The translations under genes and the position numbers were made by a program. From contig JADZFR010000043.1 of the NCBI GenBank assembly GCA_020849795.1, positions 1 to 52,805 of the forward strand: DNA of 52,805 nucleotides. Reading direction: 5' to 3'. The stretch is from Planctomycetota bacterium (GTDB taxonomy: Bacteria > Planctomycetota > UBA8742 > UBA2392). The notes under the pieces were generated by a model. The model saw only the letters and a list, made by a program, of their open reading frames with translations, was not told where the DNA came from and did no database searches. This document shows positions 24,222 to 32,173 of the stretch, piece after piece (position 1 is the first letter of the stretch; each line of letters begins with the position of its first letter).

Positions 24222-26689
24222 AACCCACGTCGCGCGAGTCGATGTACTTCAGCCTGGCGCGAATGAGCGGCATTGGGCTGGTGTTGCTGACGGTGTTCTT
24301 TCAGCGGCGCGGTCTGATGCACTGGTCCGAACTGGTGTTTCTTGGCGCGTGCATCGGATTGCAGGAGTCATTCCTGCGCCTGCCGAACCTGCGCCGCTGG
24401 CGCACGCCGATGTTGATTGCCTACTCCATGGCGCCGCTGCTGCTGATCCTGTTTCACAGCGTGCAGATTCGGGCGCACTCTGGCGACTTCGTGAAAGCAG
24501 TGCTGAACACTCCGTTGCCGCTGGTGCTGGTCAGTGTGCAGATCATGGTGCTGTACGTGCGCGATGCGCCGCGGCTTGTCTCGGTGGTGCTGGTGCTGGC
24601 ATTGTTCAGCACCGTGATAGGCGTGCGTCGGCCGCTTGATGACTCGGTGTGGCCATGGCTTGCGGGGATCGCGGCACTGGGCGCGCTGTTTCTGGCGCTG
24701 CAGCACCCGGGCATGCTGTTTCATGGCGTGTACATCAGGCGCACAAGCCACCTGCCGCCGGCTGCTCGGCCGGGCGGGGTGCTGCGCCAGTCGTTTATTG
24801 CGACACTGCCGGTGCTGGCAACGTGCACCGTGGTGCTGACGATGTTTTTGTATTTTGCCGCGCCGCGCATCAGCTTTGCCGATCAACCGACGGGCTCGCA
24901 ACTTCCCGGCCAGGGCCCTGACCCCGGCACCGATGGCGGTGACAGCGGGCCGCGAGACCCCGGCGAGACCGGCCCGCCGCGCGACCCGAACAAGCCGCCA
25001 CCGTCGGTGGCCGGGCTTACCGATGGCGTTGACCTGGGCGACTTTGGCGAGATCCAGCGCACCGGCACGCCTGCCCTTGAGGTTCGCGCGTTGTACGACG
25101 CAGCCGACGCGCCCAGCGTGCTGTACTTGCGGGCGTTTACTTACGCGAAATTTGACGGCGAGCGCTGGAGCCCTTTTGCAGCAGACCCAGCAAGGGAAGT
25201 GACAGTCCGGGAGGGCGCAATCCGCACGTTGCCGGGCGCCCCGGTCCGCGAGCGCATGGGCGTGCGCACGCGCGCCTATGAGTTGACCATGCAGCAGGCG
25301 GGTTTGGGTAAGGGCGGCGTAGTGCCGATGCCCGTTGAGGCCCAGCTTGTGCGCGATTACACGGGCCCGCTACAGTACAACACCGTCGAGCACACACTGC
25401 GTGCGGCAAGTCTGCGCGCGGGACAGTCATTGCTGATTGAGGCGCAACACCTGGTGGCAACCCCGCAGCAGATGGCGCGCGAACTTCGCAACAGCGGCAC
25501 AACCGAGGGCGATGTCGCTGCCATCTACAGCGCGATCCCGCCGGCGCTGCGTGCGCAGATTCGGCAGCGCTTCAAGTGGTTTGACCAGTTGCAGCGCCAG
25601 GTCACAGCCACCAACCGCACGGCACCCGAAGATGAACGCGGCGTCTACGCCGCCGCCCAGTGGATTGTGCGTATGTTTGAAGGCGCCAGCATCGCGGGCA
25701 AGCCGGCGTGGACATACTCGCTTGATTTCAGGCCGCTGGCGGGGCCAGACGCGTTGGCCAGGTTTCTTGACACTGACCCCAAGGCCACGGAACGATTTGG
25801 ACATTGCGAGTACTTTGCCAGTGCCATGTGCGCGTTGTTGCGCTGCTTTGGCGTGCCGTGCCGGCTGGCCGCGGGGTTTGCCGCGCGCAGGGCCAATCTG
25901 GACGGCGTATGGGAGGTGACGACTTCTGAGGCGCACGCCTGGGTCGAAGTGTACTTCAAGAGCCACGGATGGGTGTCGTTTGACCCGACACCGGCAAGCC
26001 AGGTCGGCGGCGCAGGAACAAGCCCCGTTGATCCCGTCGAGCCGGAGCCGCCAGAGCCTCCACCGCCGGTAGAGCCGGCGGATTCGGGCGGAGAAGTCGA
26101 TGCGGGCGGTGAGAAAGACACCGACTGGATCAAGGATTTCGACGGCTCGAAACAGAAGGAAATGATTTCCGGGGTTGTTACCTGGGCCGAGGGTACAGTC
26201 TCGCAACTGGACGATGCGCTGCTGGCGGTGACCTCGTGGCTGCCGGACGGGTTGGTGCCGCGCAGCGGCATCCTGCGCGCTGTAGTGCTGCTGCTGCCGG
26301 TGGCAGCCGCGCTTGCGTTTGTGGTGCTGCGCCGCAGCAGGCGCAAGCGCATTGAGAGGCACGTGTTGAAGGGCATGGGTGGCCAGGATCGCAAGCGCGA
26401 ACGCGGCTTGTACTTTCAACTGCTGCTTCTGCTGGCCGGGTACGGCTATCACAAGCGGCCCAGCGAAACCCCGCGCGAGTTTGCGCAAAGAGTGATGCGG
26501 CGCGGCGGCGAAACCCACGGCCAAGTGGAGGCACTGACTGAAATGTATTACGCAATGCGCTTTGGCGAAAACAGCAACATGGCAGCAGAGTTCAAGCGCG
26601 CGTTGCACGAGTATGGGGATGCCCTAAAGTCTGCACTGCATCGACCGGTCGGCGTGGAAAGCGCCGACGGAACAGCAGCCACTCCATGA
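24218..26689 (+). CDS. TgpA-like membrane transglutaminase
   Basis: 823 residues. About six N-terminal transmembrane helices (roughly 1-215) are followed by a Pro/Gly/Asp-rich linker and an extracytoplasmic domain. The transglutaminase-like catalytic triad is C530 (GHCEYFASAM), H573 (EAHAWVEVYF) and D589 (SFDPTP). A Pro-rich spacer, another transmembrane helix (about 685-705) and a C-terminal cytoplasmic DUF4129-like region (KRPSETPREFAQRV) complete the TgpA layout. It probably acts on envelope peptides or proteins. Start GTG overlapping the DUF58 stop (GTGA), so translation is coupled. Its last 98 nt overlap the end of the convergent VWA-like gene. Confidence 0.88.
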   Translation: MKPTSRESMYFSLARMSGIGLVLLTVFFQRRGLMHWSELVFLGACIGLQESFLRLPNLRRWRTPMLIAYSMAPLLLILFHSVQIRAHSGDFVKAVLNTPLPLVLVSVQIMVLYVRDAPRLVSVVLVLALFSTVIGVRRPLDDSVWPWLAGIAALGALFLALQHPGMLFHGVYIRRTSHLPPAARPGGVLRQSFIATLPVLATCTVVLTMFLYFAAPRISFADQPTGSQLPGQGPDPGTDGGDSGPRDPGETGPPRDPNKPPPSVAGLTDGVDLGDFGEIQRTGTPALEVRALYDAADAPSVLYLRAFTYAKFDGERWSPFAADPAREVTVREGAIRTLPGAPVRERMGVRTRAYELTMQQAGLGKGGVVPMPVEAQLVRDYTGPLQYNTVEHTLRAASLRAGQSLLIEAQHLVATPQQMARELRNSGTTEGDVAAIYSAIPPALRAQIRQRFKWFDQLQRQVTATNRTAPEDERGVYAAAQWIVRMFEGASIAGKPAWTYSLDFRPLAGPDALARFLDTDPKATERFGHCEYFASAMCALLRCFGVPCRLAAGFAARRANLDGVWEVTTSEAHAWVEVYFKSHGWVSFDPTPASQVGGAGTSPVDPVEPEPPEPPPPVEPADSGGEVDAGGEKDTDWIKDFDGSKQKEMISGVVTWAEGTVSQLDDALLAVTSWLPDGLVPRSGILRAVVLLLPVAAALAFVVLRRSRRKRIERHVLKGMGGQDRKRERGLYFQLLLLLAGYGYHKRPSETPREFAQRVMRRGGETHGQVEALTEMYYAMRFGENSNMAAEFKRALHEYGDALKSALHRPVGVESADGTAATP

Positions 26690-28472
26690 CCAGCAACGCG
26701 GCGGCAATCAGCGCAAGCCACGGGCCCAAGTCCAGCGCACCACGCTCGCCGGATTCTGCGCCTTGCCCAATCCACTCCATGACCGAATCGTTGTCGATGT
26801 TCTGCGTAACGGCCAGGTCGCTTTCAGATGCGTCGAGCAGCGAGACGCCAAAGTCCGCGACGCTGGTTTCCAGGCCGCGCGTGCGATAGATGCCCGGTGC
26901 GTGCAGGCTGTGGCCGGCACCGGGCGCAAGCTCGACCTCAACGTCGGCAGACGGGCCAGTCACGAAAAATCGTTCGCGCCCATCCAGCGCGGGCACGCGC
27001 AGGCTGTCGCGCGTGCTCAGCGCGCCGCGTGGCAACGGGTCGAGCAGTCCGCGCACATAGTCAAACCAGTTTGCCCAGAAAATGATGAACGCCGGCTGGT
27101 CCTGAAACGTGCCGCCATCGGGCGTGAGTGACATGCCAACGACAAGGTCGCGCAGACCGTTGTCGCGCTCGCATAGCGCGATGGCCGGGCCGCCGTCTAC
27201 TTCAAGCACCGGGCGCATGAGTCCATCCGACATGATTGGCCACACCTGCCGCGCGATCACGCCCGGCGTGCCCGCGCCGCGCCAAAGAAGGGTCGGCAGC
27301 GGCCGTGCAGCCGTGGCCGACGCGTCTGTCACAGCGCCGAAGGTTACCCCAGGTGGCGCGGCGATCGGTCCCAGGAAAGCGGCCGGCAACCGCGGTTGTG
27401 CGCCCGATCCTTCGCTGCCGGTCAATACGGTGGCTGCACTGTCTGCGGAAGTCACCAAGCGAATCGTGCCCATGCCCTGTTCAATGGCTGAAAGTGCGCG
27501 CCGGACGGACTCGGGAGCGTCGGCGCTGACGTACACGGGTAACACCTGCAGCAGCGTGGCCCGCAGCCACGCGCTGTCGTCGGTGCCAAGCGCGTCGTTG
27601 ATACGCAGCACGCCGCGGTACAGTCCCGCATCACGCACCGTGAAAGTGCAGGCAATGCGACGGCCCGGCTCAAGTGTTTCGTCGCGGGCATCTACCAGCT
27701 CAGTGCTGTCGCCCCTGCTGCGCTCCAGCGCAACGGTCACGCGCTGAGGTTGATCGGCACCGAACAGTTCAATGCCGAAGTTGATTTCGATGCGTCCCGG
27801 CGCAGGCTCATTCACACCCGCGGTGACAATCGCCGCGTTGGGCCGATTGCCGCCGACCCGCAGAAAACGCACGTCGCCCTCGGTGCCGGGGTCGCGGTCG
27901 CCGATGATCACAACGTGGCGGCCGCCGTCGCCGGCGAGTTGCTTCAGGGCGCGTGAAAGCCCAGCGCTGTCGGCGCCCCTATGGGAAGCCTGTAACGCGT
28001 CCAGCGCGTCCGAAGCCGCCGCCGCCGAACTGTCCGCCGGCGCCAGCGGCCTCAGGCTGCCGTCCCACGAAAGGGCAGACACGCGGCTGTTGCCGGCGGC
28101 GTCGATGACTTGTCGTGCCAGGTCGCGCGCCAGGTCAAGGCGAGTGCGGTCGCCCTCGCGGGCGCCCATGCCGGCGGTGGCGTCAACCACGATGGTGATG
28201 GGCAGGCCCTGCGGGCTGCCCCGCGGGATCCGAAAACCGGACAGCGCGAGCAGCATCGCAAGCAGCGCCGCCAGCATCATGAACAGCGATACCGATTTGC
28301 GCAGCCGCTGAAACGGCGAAGTCGAAACTTGCGCCTCAGCGACTCCGGCCCACAGCAGCACGCTGGGAACACGCCGACGCACGGGCCTGTGGCGAAGCAT
28401 GTAGAGCAGCAGCAGCGGCGCAAGCAGCGTGATAGCCCAGAAGCCGGCGGGATTGGCAAACCAGTCAGTCAT
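26592..28472 (-). CDS. BatA/VWA-like membrane protein
   Basis: 626 residues. The N-terminus (FANPAGFWAITLLAPLLLLYM...RRRVPSVLLW) is the BatA aerotolerance-regulator N-terminal hairpin with two membrane helices. A von Willebrand A-like domain follows (about 92-210). Its metal site is degenerate: ITIVVDATAGMGAREGDRT has the first Asp but not the D-x-S-x-S pattern. Beta-rich domains follow, then a terminal transmembrane helix (LDLGPWLALIAAALLVMEWLLF) and a basic tail. It pairs functionally with DUF58 and transglutaminase genes in many bacteria, but here it faces them. The coding sequence extends 98 nt into the transglutaminase gene. A TACAAT box lies 8 nt before the ATG; no SD. Confidence 0.82.
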   Translation of the reverse strand: MTDWFANPAGFWAITLLAPLLLLYMLRHRPVRRRVPSVLLWAGVAEAQVSTSPFQRLRKSVSLFMMLAALLAMLLALSGFRIPRGSPQGLPITIVVDATAGMGAREGDRTRLDLARDLARQVIDAAGNSRVSALSWDGSLRPLAPADSSAAAASDALDALQASHRGADSAGLSRALKQLAGDGGRHVVIIGDRDPGTEGDVRFLRVGGNRPNAAIVTAGVNEPAPGRIEINFGIELFGADQPQRVTVALERSRGDSTELVDARDETLEPGRRIACTFTVRDAGLYRGVLRINDALGTDDSAWLRATLLQVLPVYVSADAPESVRRALSAIEQGMGTIRLVTSADSAATVLTGSEGSGAQPRLPAAFLGPIAAPPGVTFGAVTDASATAARPLPTLLWRGAGTPGVIARQVWPIMSDGLMRPVLEVDGGPAIALCERDNGLRDLVVGMSLTPDGGTFQDQPAFIIFWANWFDYVRGLLDPLPRGALSTRDSLRVPALDGRERFFVTGPSADVEVELAPGAGHSLHAPGIYRTRGLETSVADFGVSLLDASESDLAVTQNIDNDSVMEWIGQGAESGERGALDLGPWLALIAAALLVMEWLLFRRRFPRRPVDAVQTLGHPHTRATRA

Positions 28473-28480
28473 TCAACCGG

Positions 28481-28486
28481 ATTGTA
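28481..28486 (-). promoter_or_regulatory. Putative -10 box of the VWA-like gene, near-leaderless
   Basis: TACAAT on the minus strand, 8 nt before the ATG at 28472; the -35 region is weak. Confidence 0.35.
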
Positions 28487-28533
28487 GGTTGCCGATGGCA
28501 GATTGGATGGGGCCGCATGTGCGGGGGCCAACG

Positions 28534-28563
28534 ATGCGCGCCGCCAAGGGTGGCGGCGCGCAT
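28534..28563. terminator. Strong inverted repeat between the STAS fusion and the VWA-like gene
   Basis: Perfect 12-bp stem (28534-28545 with 28552-28563) and a 6-nt loop, just downstream of the STAS fusion gene on the minus strand. The stem is terminator-like, but no U-tract follows on that strand, so it may instead be a processing or pausing hairpin. Confidence 0.5.
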
Positions 28564-28587
28564 GATTTGGCGGGATGGGACGCCAGA

Positions 28588-29730
28588 CTAGCGGCGGAAG
28601 CTCATGACGATGACCGTGCCGCCCTTGGGGTGCGGGCGCATGGCCAAGTCCGGCATCTGCTGCGCAGCCTGCGGGAAATATGCGCGCGGGTCGCCCTGGA
28701 GCGTCGGGCCTGCGACAATGAATTTGATTTGCAAGTTGCGGCGAGCGGGCAGGAACGCCACGGCATAGCTTTCGTAGATGCGACCCTGGTAGCAATTCTG
28801 CAGCACGCCCTGCAGCACCTGGTCAAGGCCGGCGCGAAGGCCGTTGTAGTCCTGTTCGCTGTAGCCGGCGCGACGGCACATGGCGCCGAGGTACAGGTTG
28901 AAGCCCTCGCGGCACTCGGGCGTGAACGCCAACGTCAACTGGCTTGTCGCTGGGGCAAGCTCAACACCGAACTGCGGGTCCACCACGAACGCGGTAGCGC
29001 ACGACGGGCACTTGTAGCGCCCGGTCTGGCTGACCTTGAACGATGCGCCGCAATTGGGGCACGCCACGACCTGCGGATTGTCTCGCGACGGCGGTGACCA
29101 CTGGCCGGTGCCGGGGCGCTGCTGGTATTGGCCGGTCGGCGGACGCTGCTGCTGGAACTGTTGCTGCTGTACCACGCTGGTCTGACGGCGCTGCTGCTGT
29201 TGGGGCACCTGCTGCGGCGGAGCGCCGCGCTGCTGCTGCTGCGGCTGGCCGTATCCCGGCTGCTGATACTGGCCGGTGGGCTGGCGCTGCTGCTGTTGCT
29301 GGGCCGGCGCGCGCTGCTGCTGCTGTGCGGGCGCGTGCTGCGGCGCCGCCGGCGCGGCAGCTTCGCCGCCTTTGCTGGTGGCCAGAAAGTTCACGGCTTC
29401 ATCTTCGTTGGTGAAGATGCGAAAGAACGAGTTCAGGCCAAGCATGTCAAACACAACCTTGACCTTGGGGTGCACCCGAATCAGAGCCAATCCGCCGCCA
29501 ACCTTTTCCAGATTGTCTGCGGTGGCGACCAGGCTGCCCAAGCCGGTTGAGTTCACGTACTTGATGCCTTGCATGTCGAGGACGAAGTTGGTGTAGCCGT
29601 CCTCCTGCAGTTGTTTGAGCTGCGACTCGAAAGAGATTACTGTGGTGGCGTCGATCGCGCCTTCTACGACAACCCGGGCGGTGTTGGCCAAGGCGTCGAT
29701 GGGAGTGATGTCAAAGCGCAGGTCGGTCAA
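28588..29730 (-). CDS. STAS domain - Gln-rich linker - zinc ribbon - RsbW-like fusion
   Basis: 380 residues. (1) STAS/anti-sigma-factor-antagonist domain, about 5-115, with the phospho-acceptor serine S61 in KYVNSTGLGSL. (2) A Gln/Pro-rich low-complexity linker, about 125-210. (3) A zinc ribbon with C224, C227, C241 and C244. (4) A C-terminal domain, about 250-380, that aligns by eye with RsbW/SpoIIAB GHKL kinases: GYSEQDYNGLRAGLDQVLQGVLQNCY corresponds to the N-box helix, NLQIKFIVAG to the following strand, and GGTVIVMSF to the terminal strand. The catalytic Glu and Mg-binding Asn of the N-box are replaced by Gln and Gly, so kinase activity is unlikely. Start TTG at 29730 with GAAGGAG 5 nt upstream gives a normal STAS N-terminus. 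Confidence 0.8.
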   Translation of the reverse strand: MTDLRFDITPIDALANTARVVVEGAIDATTVISFESQLKQLQEDGYTNFVLDMQGIKYVNSTGLGSLVATADNLEKVGGGLALIRVHPKVKVVFDMLGLNSFFRIFTNEDEAVNFLATSKGGEAAAPAAPQHAPAQQQQRAPAQQQQQRQPTGQYQQPGYGQPQQQQRGAPPQQVPQQQQRRQTSVVQQQQFQQQRPPTGQYQQRPGTGQWSPPSRDNPQVVACPNCGASFKVSQTGRYKCPSCATAFVVDPQFGVELAPATSQLTLAFTPECREGFNLYLGAMCRRAGYSEQDYNGLRAGLDQVLQGVLQNCYQGRIYESYAVAFLPARRNLQIKFIVAGPTLQGDPRAYFPQAAQQMPDLAMRPHPKGGTVIVMSFRR

Positions 29731-29846
29731 GGGTGCTCCTTCGATACTTACCTTGTGCCAGACTCTAAAACGCAAGTCTTGCACACCCCAATCAGGGGTT
29801 CGTTCCTGTTCACATCCAATATAGCTGTTGGCCGTTTGGCCCGTAA

Positions 29847-29875
29847 TGGATACATCACCTCGCTCGTAGAGTCAA
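29847..29875 (-). promoter_or_regulatory. Possible promoter of the STAS fusion gene
   Basis: Minus strand: TTGACT (29870-29875), 17-nt spacer, TATCCA (29847-29852). Predicted leader about 110 nt. Confidence 0.4.
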
Positions 29876-29927
29876 CCGCAAACGAGAGTTACGGAAATCC
29901 ACAGTTTTTCCAGTCGCCTGACCCCCA

Positions 29928-29955
29928 TTGCCCGATTGGCTGTGTGAATTACAAT
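29928..29955 (+). promoter_or_regulatory. Possible promoter of the MshEN-domain gene
   Basis: TTGCCC (29928-29933), 16-nt spacer, TACAAT (29950-29955). Predicted start near 29962, leaving a leader of about 140 nt before the ATG at 30105. Confidence 0.45.
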
Positions 29956-30104
29956 CCACGCATCGGGATAAGGACAGTCTCCTTGTCTGGTTTTAGCAAA
30001 GGCCGCCAGTTGTGACGGTCTGTCGGCAACGAACACCGCGTCGCTTTCCTGGCGTAGCGCGTGTGGCGTGTTCTCACATCACCGGGAACGAGACGAGCAG
30101 CTTC

Positions 30105-32108
30105 ATGGTTGACATTCCGGACGACGACGCTGGCAAGCAACCTCCGCCGCCCAAGCGCCCGCTGCCGCCGGGGCAGCCGGCCCCCGCTATGCGGCCGCCA
30201 ACCAACGAAAACCGCCGAATCCCGACAGGCGAAGCCAAACGCCCGCCAACGGCCGAAAGCAAGCAGTTGCCTGAGCGCAAGAAGACCGGCCCAGTTGAAG
30301 GCGGTGGTCCCAAACGGCGCACGCAGATTCTTTCGCTGGAACCTCCGCGGCGCAACCGCGGCCCCGGCATTATGCGCGACGCGCGCATGGACGGCATGGC
30401 AGGCCCGAACACCCAATCCGCGCGCAACCGCAGCCTGATGGGCAACATCGGCCGTGAGAAAACCAACACGGTCCAAAAGCAGCCGACCCCGCAGAAGAAC
30501 ACAGCCAAGCCTTCACTGCGACGCACCGATGACGGCAAGCCCGTTGACCTTGGCGGAGACAGCAAGAAGGACATGGAGACCATGGTGATTCGCCGTGGCG
30601 GCACGCGTCGAATTCCCAAGGCGGGTGGCGGATTCCAGGGCGAGGCGCCTGTCATGGACAGCATGGGTTCCGGCCGTCGCCCGTCAATCGATCCCGGCCC
30701 GCCGCAGCGCGGTGAAAACGTGCCACCGGTAGTCAACATGCCGGTGCCGCGCGCCAACGTGCCACGCGCGCACCAGGCGCCGCCGCCGCCAACGGCGCGC
30801 GGGAATACCCTTGCCGGGGTAAGCGCCGAAGAACTTCTTGGCGAAGAAGGCAAGAAGATGCTGCACGAGATGCGTCGCCGCGAGCAAGAGGCGCGCACGC
30901 AGCCGCCACCGCAGGCCAACCCGGGCGGTATGTACAAGCAGCGCGACGCTGAGCAGCCACAGGGCGGCCCGTTGCAGCCGCGCATGCAGGACTCGTCCCG
31001 CATGGCGTTTCAGTCGGCTGAGTACGGTGCTGAACAGGACATGCAGTCCGTGCAGCCCGATGATGAATTGTCGCCTCAAGGAAGCTTTTTGAAGGGTCCG
31101 CCACGGCAGGCGCAGCGTGAAGTGGTTCAGACGCCGATGCCGGCGGATTACGAGACCGGATATGTGCAGGAACCACCGCCGGATGATTTGGGCTATGAGC
31201 GCCCGGTGGATTTCGGGGACGGCGGACAGGGTAGCGCGGTCGTCAACGACGAGGAGCCCGTGGCCCGCGAGTCAGCCGCGCACGATGAAATGGAGCAGCG
31301 TGCAGGCTACCTGCTGTGGCTGCAAGGAGTGATCACCCGCGAAGAAGTTGACGATGCGTTGGCGGAAAGCCAGGTCAGTGATGCCGCCTACGAATTGTTG
31401 ATGGAAAACACGTTCACCGACCAGGTAACGCTGTACCGGTTTCTGGCGCGCCATGAAAGTCTGGCGCCCGTGGACTTGGAACGGGTGCGCCCATCCGAAG
31501 CGGCGCTGGCCGTGCTGCGCCCGGCGATCGCCCGCAGCTACCGCGTGGTGCCGATTGAGAAAGTAGGCGAGATCCTGCTTGTTGCGGCGGCATTCCCGTT
31601 TGACCCGCGCAGACTACTGGAGTTGCGGCGCCTGACCGCAAGCAAAGTGAAACTGTTTGTCGTCACTGAAGACGAGATTGACGACGCGCTGGCCCGCTAC
31701 TATCCGCCGGCAAGCGCGGCGACGCTTCGTTCGCCCAAGCCGAGTGACCGAGGCGCAGCGCATGACGACAGCGAGATCACCGGGGAAGGTGATGCCCTGG
31801 AAGAGAAGTACGACCCGACGCTCAGCGGCGAAGACTCGGGCCTGTACGCGCCGATCGATCCCAACGCGCCGCCGCCTCCCAGCGACGTAGGCATGAGCGA
31901 GTTGGATGATTCCGAGTTCGATTCGCAGTCAGAGACCGGGCGTCATTCCGCCGTGAGCGAGAGCGATCTGGACGAGTCAGGTATCGGCGGCAGCGACGTT
32001 GTCGACGCGGACGAACTTGACCTCGGCAGCGGAACTGCCGGCAGCTCGCCCCGCGGCCAAGGTGGGATTGACTCCGGCCCGGAGGATCTCGATCCGTTCG
32101 GCGAGTAG
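30105..32108 (+). CDS. Protein with a GspE N-terminal (MshEN-like) domain in a long disordered chain
   Basis: 667 residues. The first 390 are low-complexity and charged/Pro-rich (PPPPKRPLPPGQPAP, AHQAPPPPTARG), predicted disordered. A folded part (about 395-530) matches the type II secretion ATPase N-terminal domain: GYLLWLQGVITREEVDDAL, LYRFLARHESLAPVDL, AARSY-type helices and VGEILLVAAAFPFDPRRLLELRRLTASKVKLFVVTEDEIDDAL. Some relatives bind cyclic di-GMP through this domain. The C-terminal 135 residues are acidic and Ser-rich. There is no ATPase domain, so this is not a secretion motor; it may be a regulator or adaptor. The ATG at 30105 is chosen over a GTG at 30012 whose 31 extra residues look non-coding. 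Signal peptidase follows after 65 nt. Confidence 0.75.
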   Translation: MVDIPDDDAGKQPPPPKRPLPPGQPAPAMRPPTNENRRIPTGEAKRPPTAESKQLPERKKTGPVEGGGPKRRTQILSLEPPRRNRGPGIMRDARMDGMAGPNTQSARNRSLMGNIGREKTNTVQKQPTPQKNTAKPSLRRTDDGKPVDLGGDSKKDMETMVIRRGGTRRIPKAGGGFQGEAPVMDSMGSGRRPSIDPGPPQRGENVPPVVNMPVPRANVPRAHQAPPPPTARGNTLAGVSAEELLGEEGKKMLHEMRRREQEARTQPPPQANPGGMYKQRDAEQPQGGPLQPRMQDSSRMAFQSAEYGAEQDMQSVQPDDELSPQGSFLKGPPRQAQREVVQTPMPADYETGYVQEPPPDDLGYERPVDFGDGGQGSAVVNDEEPVARESAAHDEMEQRAGYLLWLQGVITREEVDDALAESQVSDAAYELLMENTFTDQVTLYRFLARHESLAPVDLERVRPSEAALAVLRPAIARSYRVVPIEKVGEILLVAAAFPFDPRRLLELRRLTASKVKLFVVTEDEIDDALARYYPPASAATLRSPKPSDRGAAHDDSEITGEGDALEEKYDPTLSGEDSGLYAPIDPNAPPPPSDVGMSELDDSEFDSQSETGRHSAVSESDLDESGIGGSDVVDADELDLGSGTAGSSPRGQGGIDSGPEDLDPFGE

Positions 32109-32173
32109 CTTCTTCTTTTCTCATTCACTGGTAACCTGATCTGCGGACCGGGAACGCTTCAGAAAGCGCGTCA

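Larger units (their letters stand above)
29731..30104. other. 374-nt divergent intergenic region
   Basis: The longest non-coding stretch in the window, between the STAS fusion (minus) and the MshEN-domain gene (plus). It holds one promoter-like pair in each direction (listed separately), no convincing small ORF with an SD, and no riboswitch I recognise. The plus-strand leader (about 29962-30104) contains GACA...TGTC inverted repeats near 29970-29985 that could form a weak hairpin. The region is AT-richer than its surroundings. Confidence 0.5.

Noticed and set aside
29085..29370. Glutamine-codon-rich tract considered as a possible frameshifted or non-coding low-complexity repeat
   Set aside because: The frame is continuous from the STAS domain to the zinc ribbon, so it is a linker within one protein.
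30012..30104. GTG-initiated 31-residue extension of the MshEN-domain protein
   Set aside because: Arg/Ser-rich leader without SD; composition changes abruptly at the ATG at 30105. A longer product is possible but unsupported.
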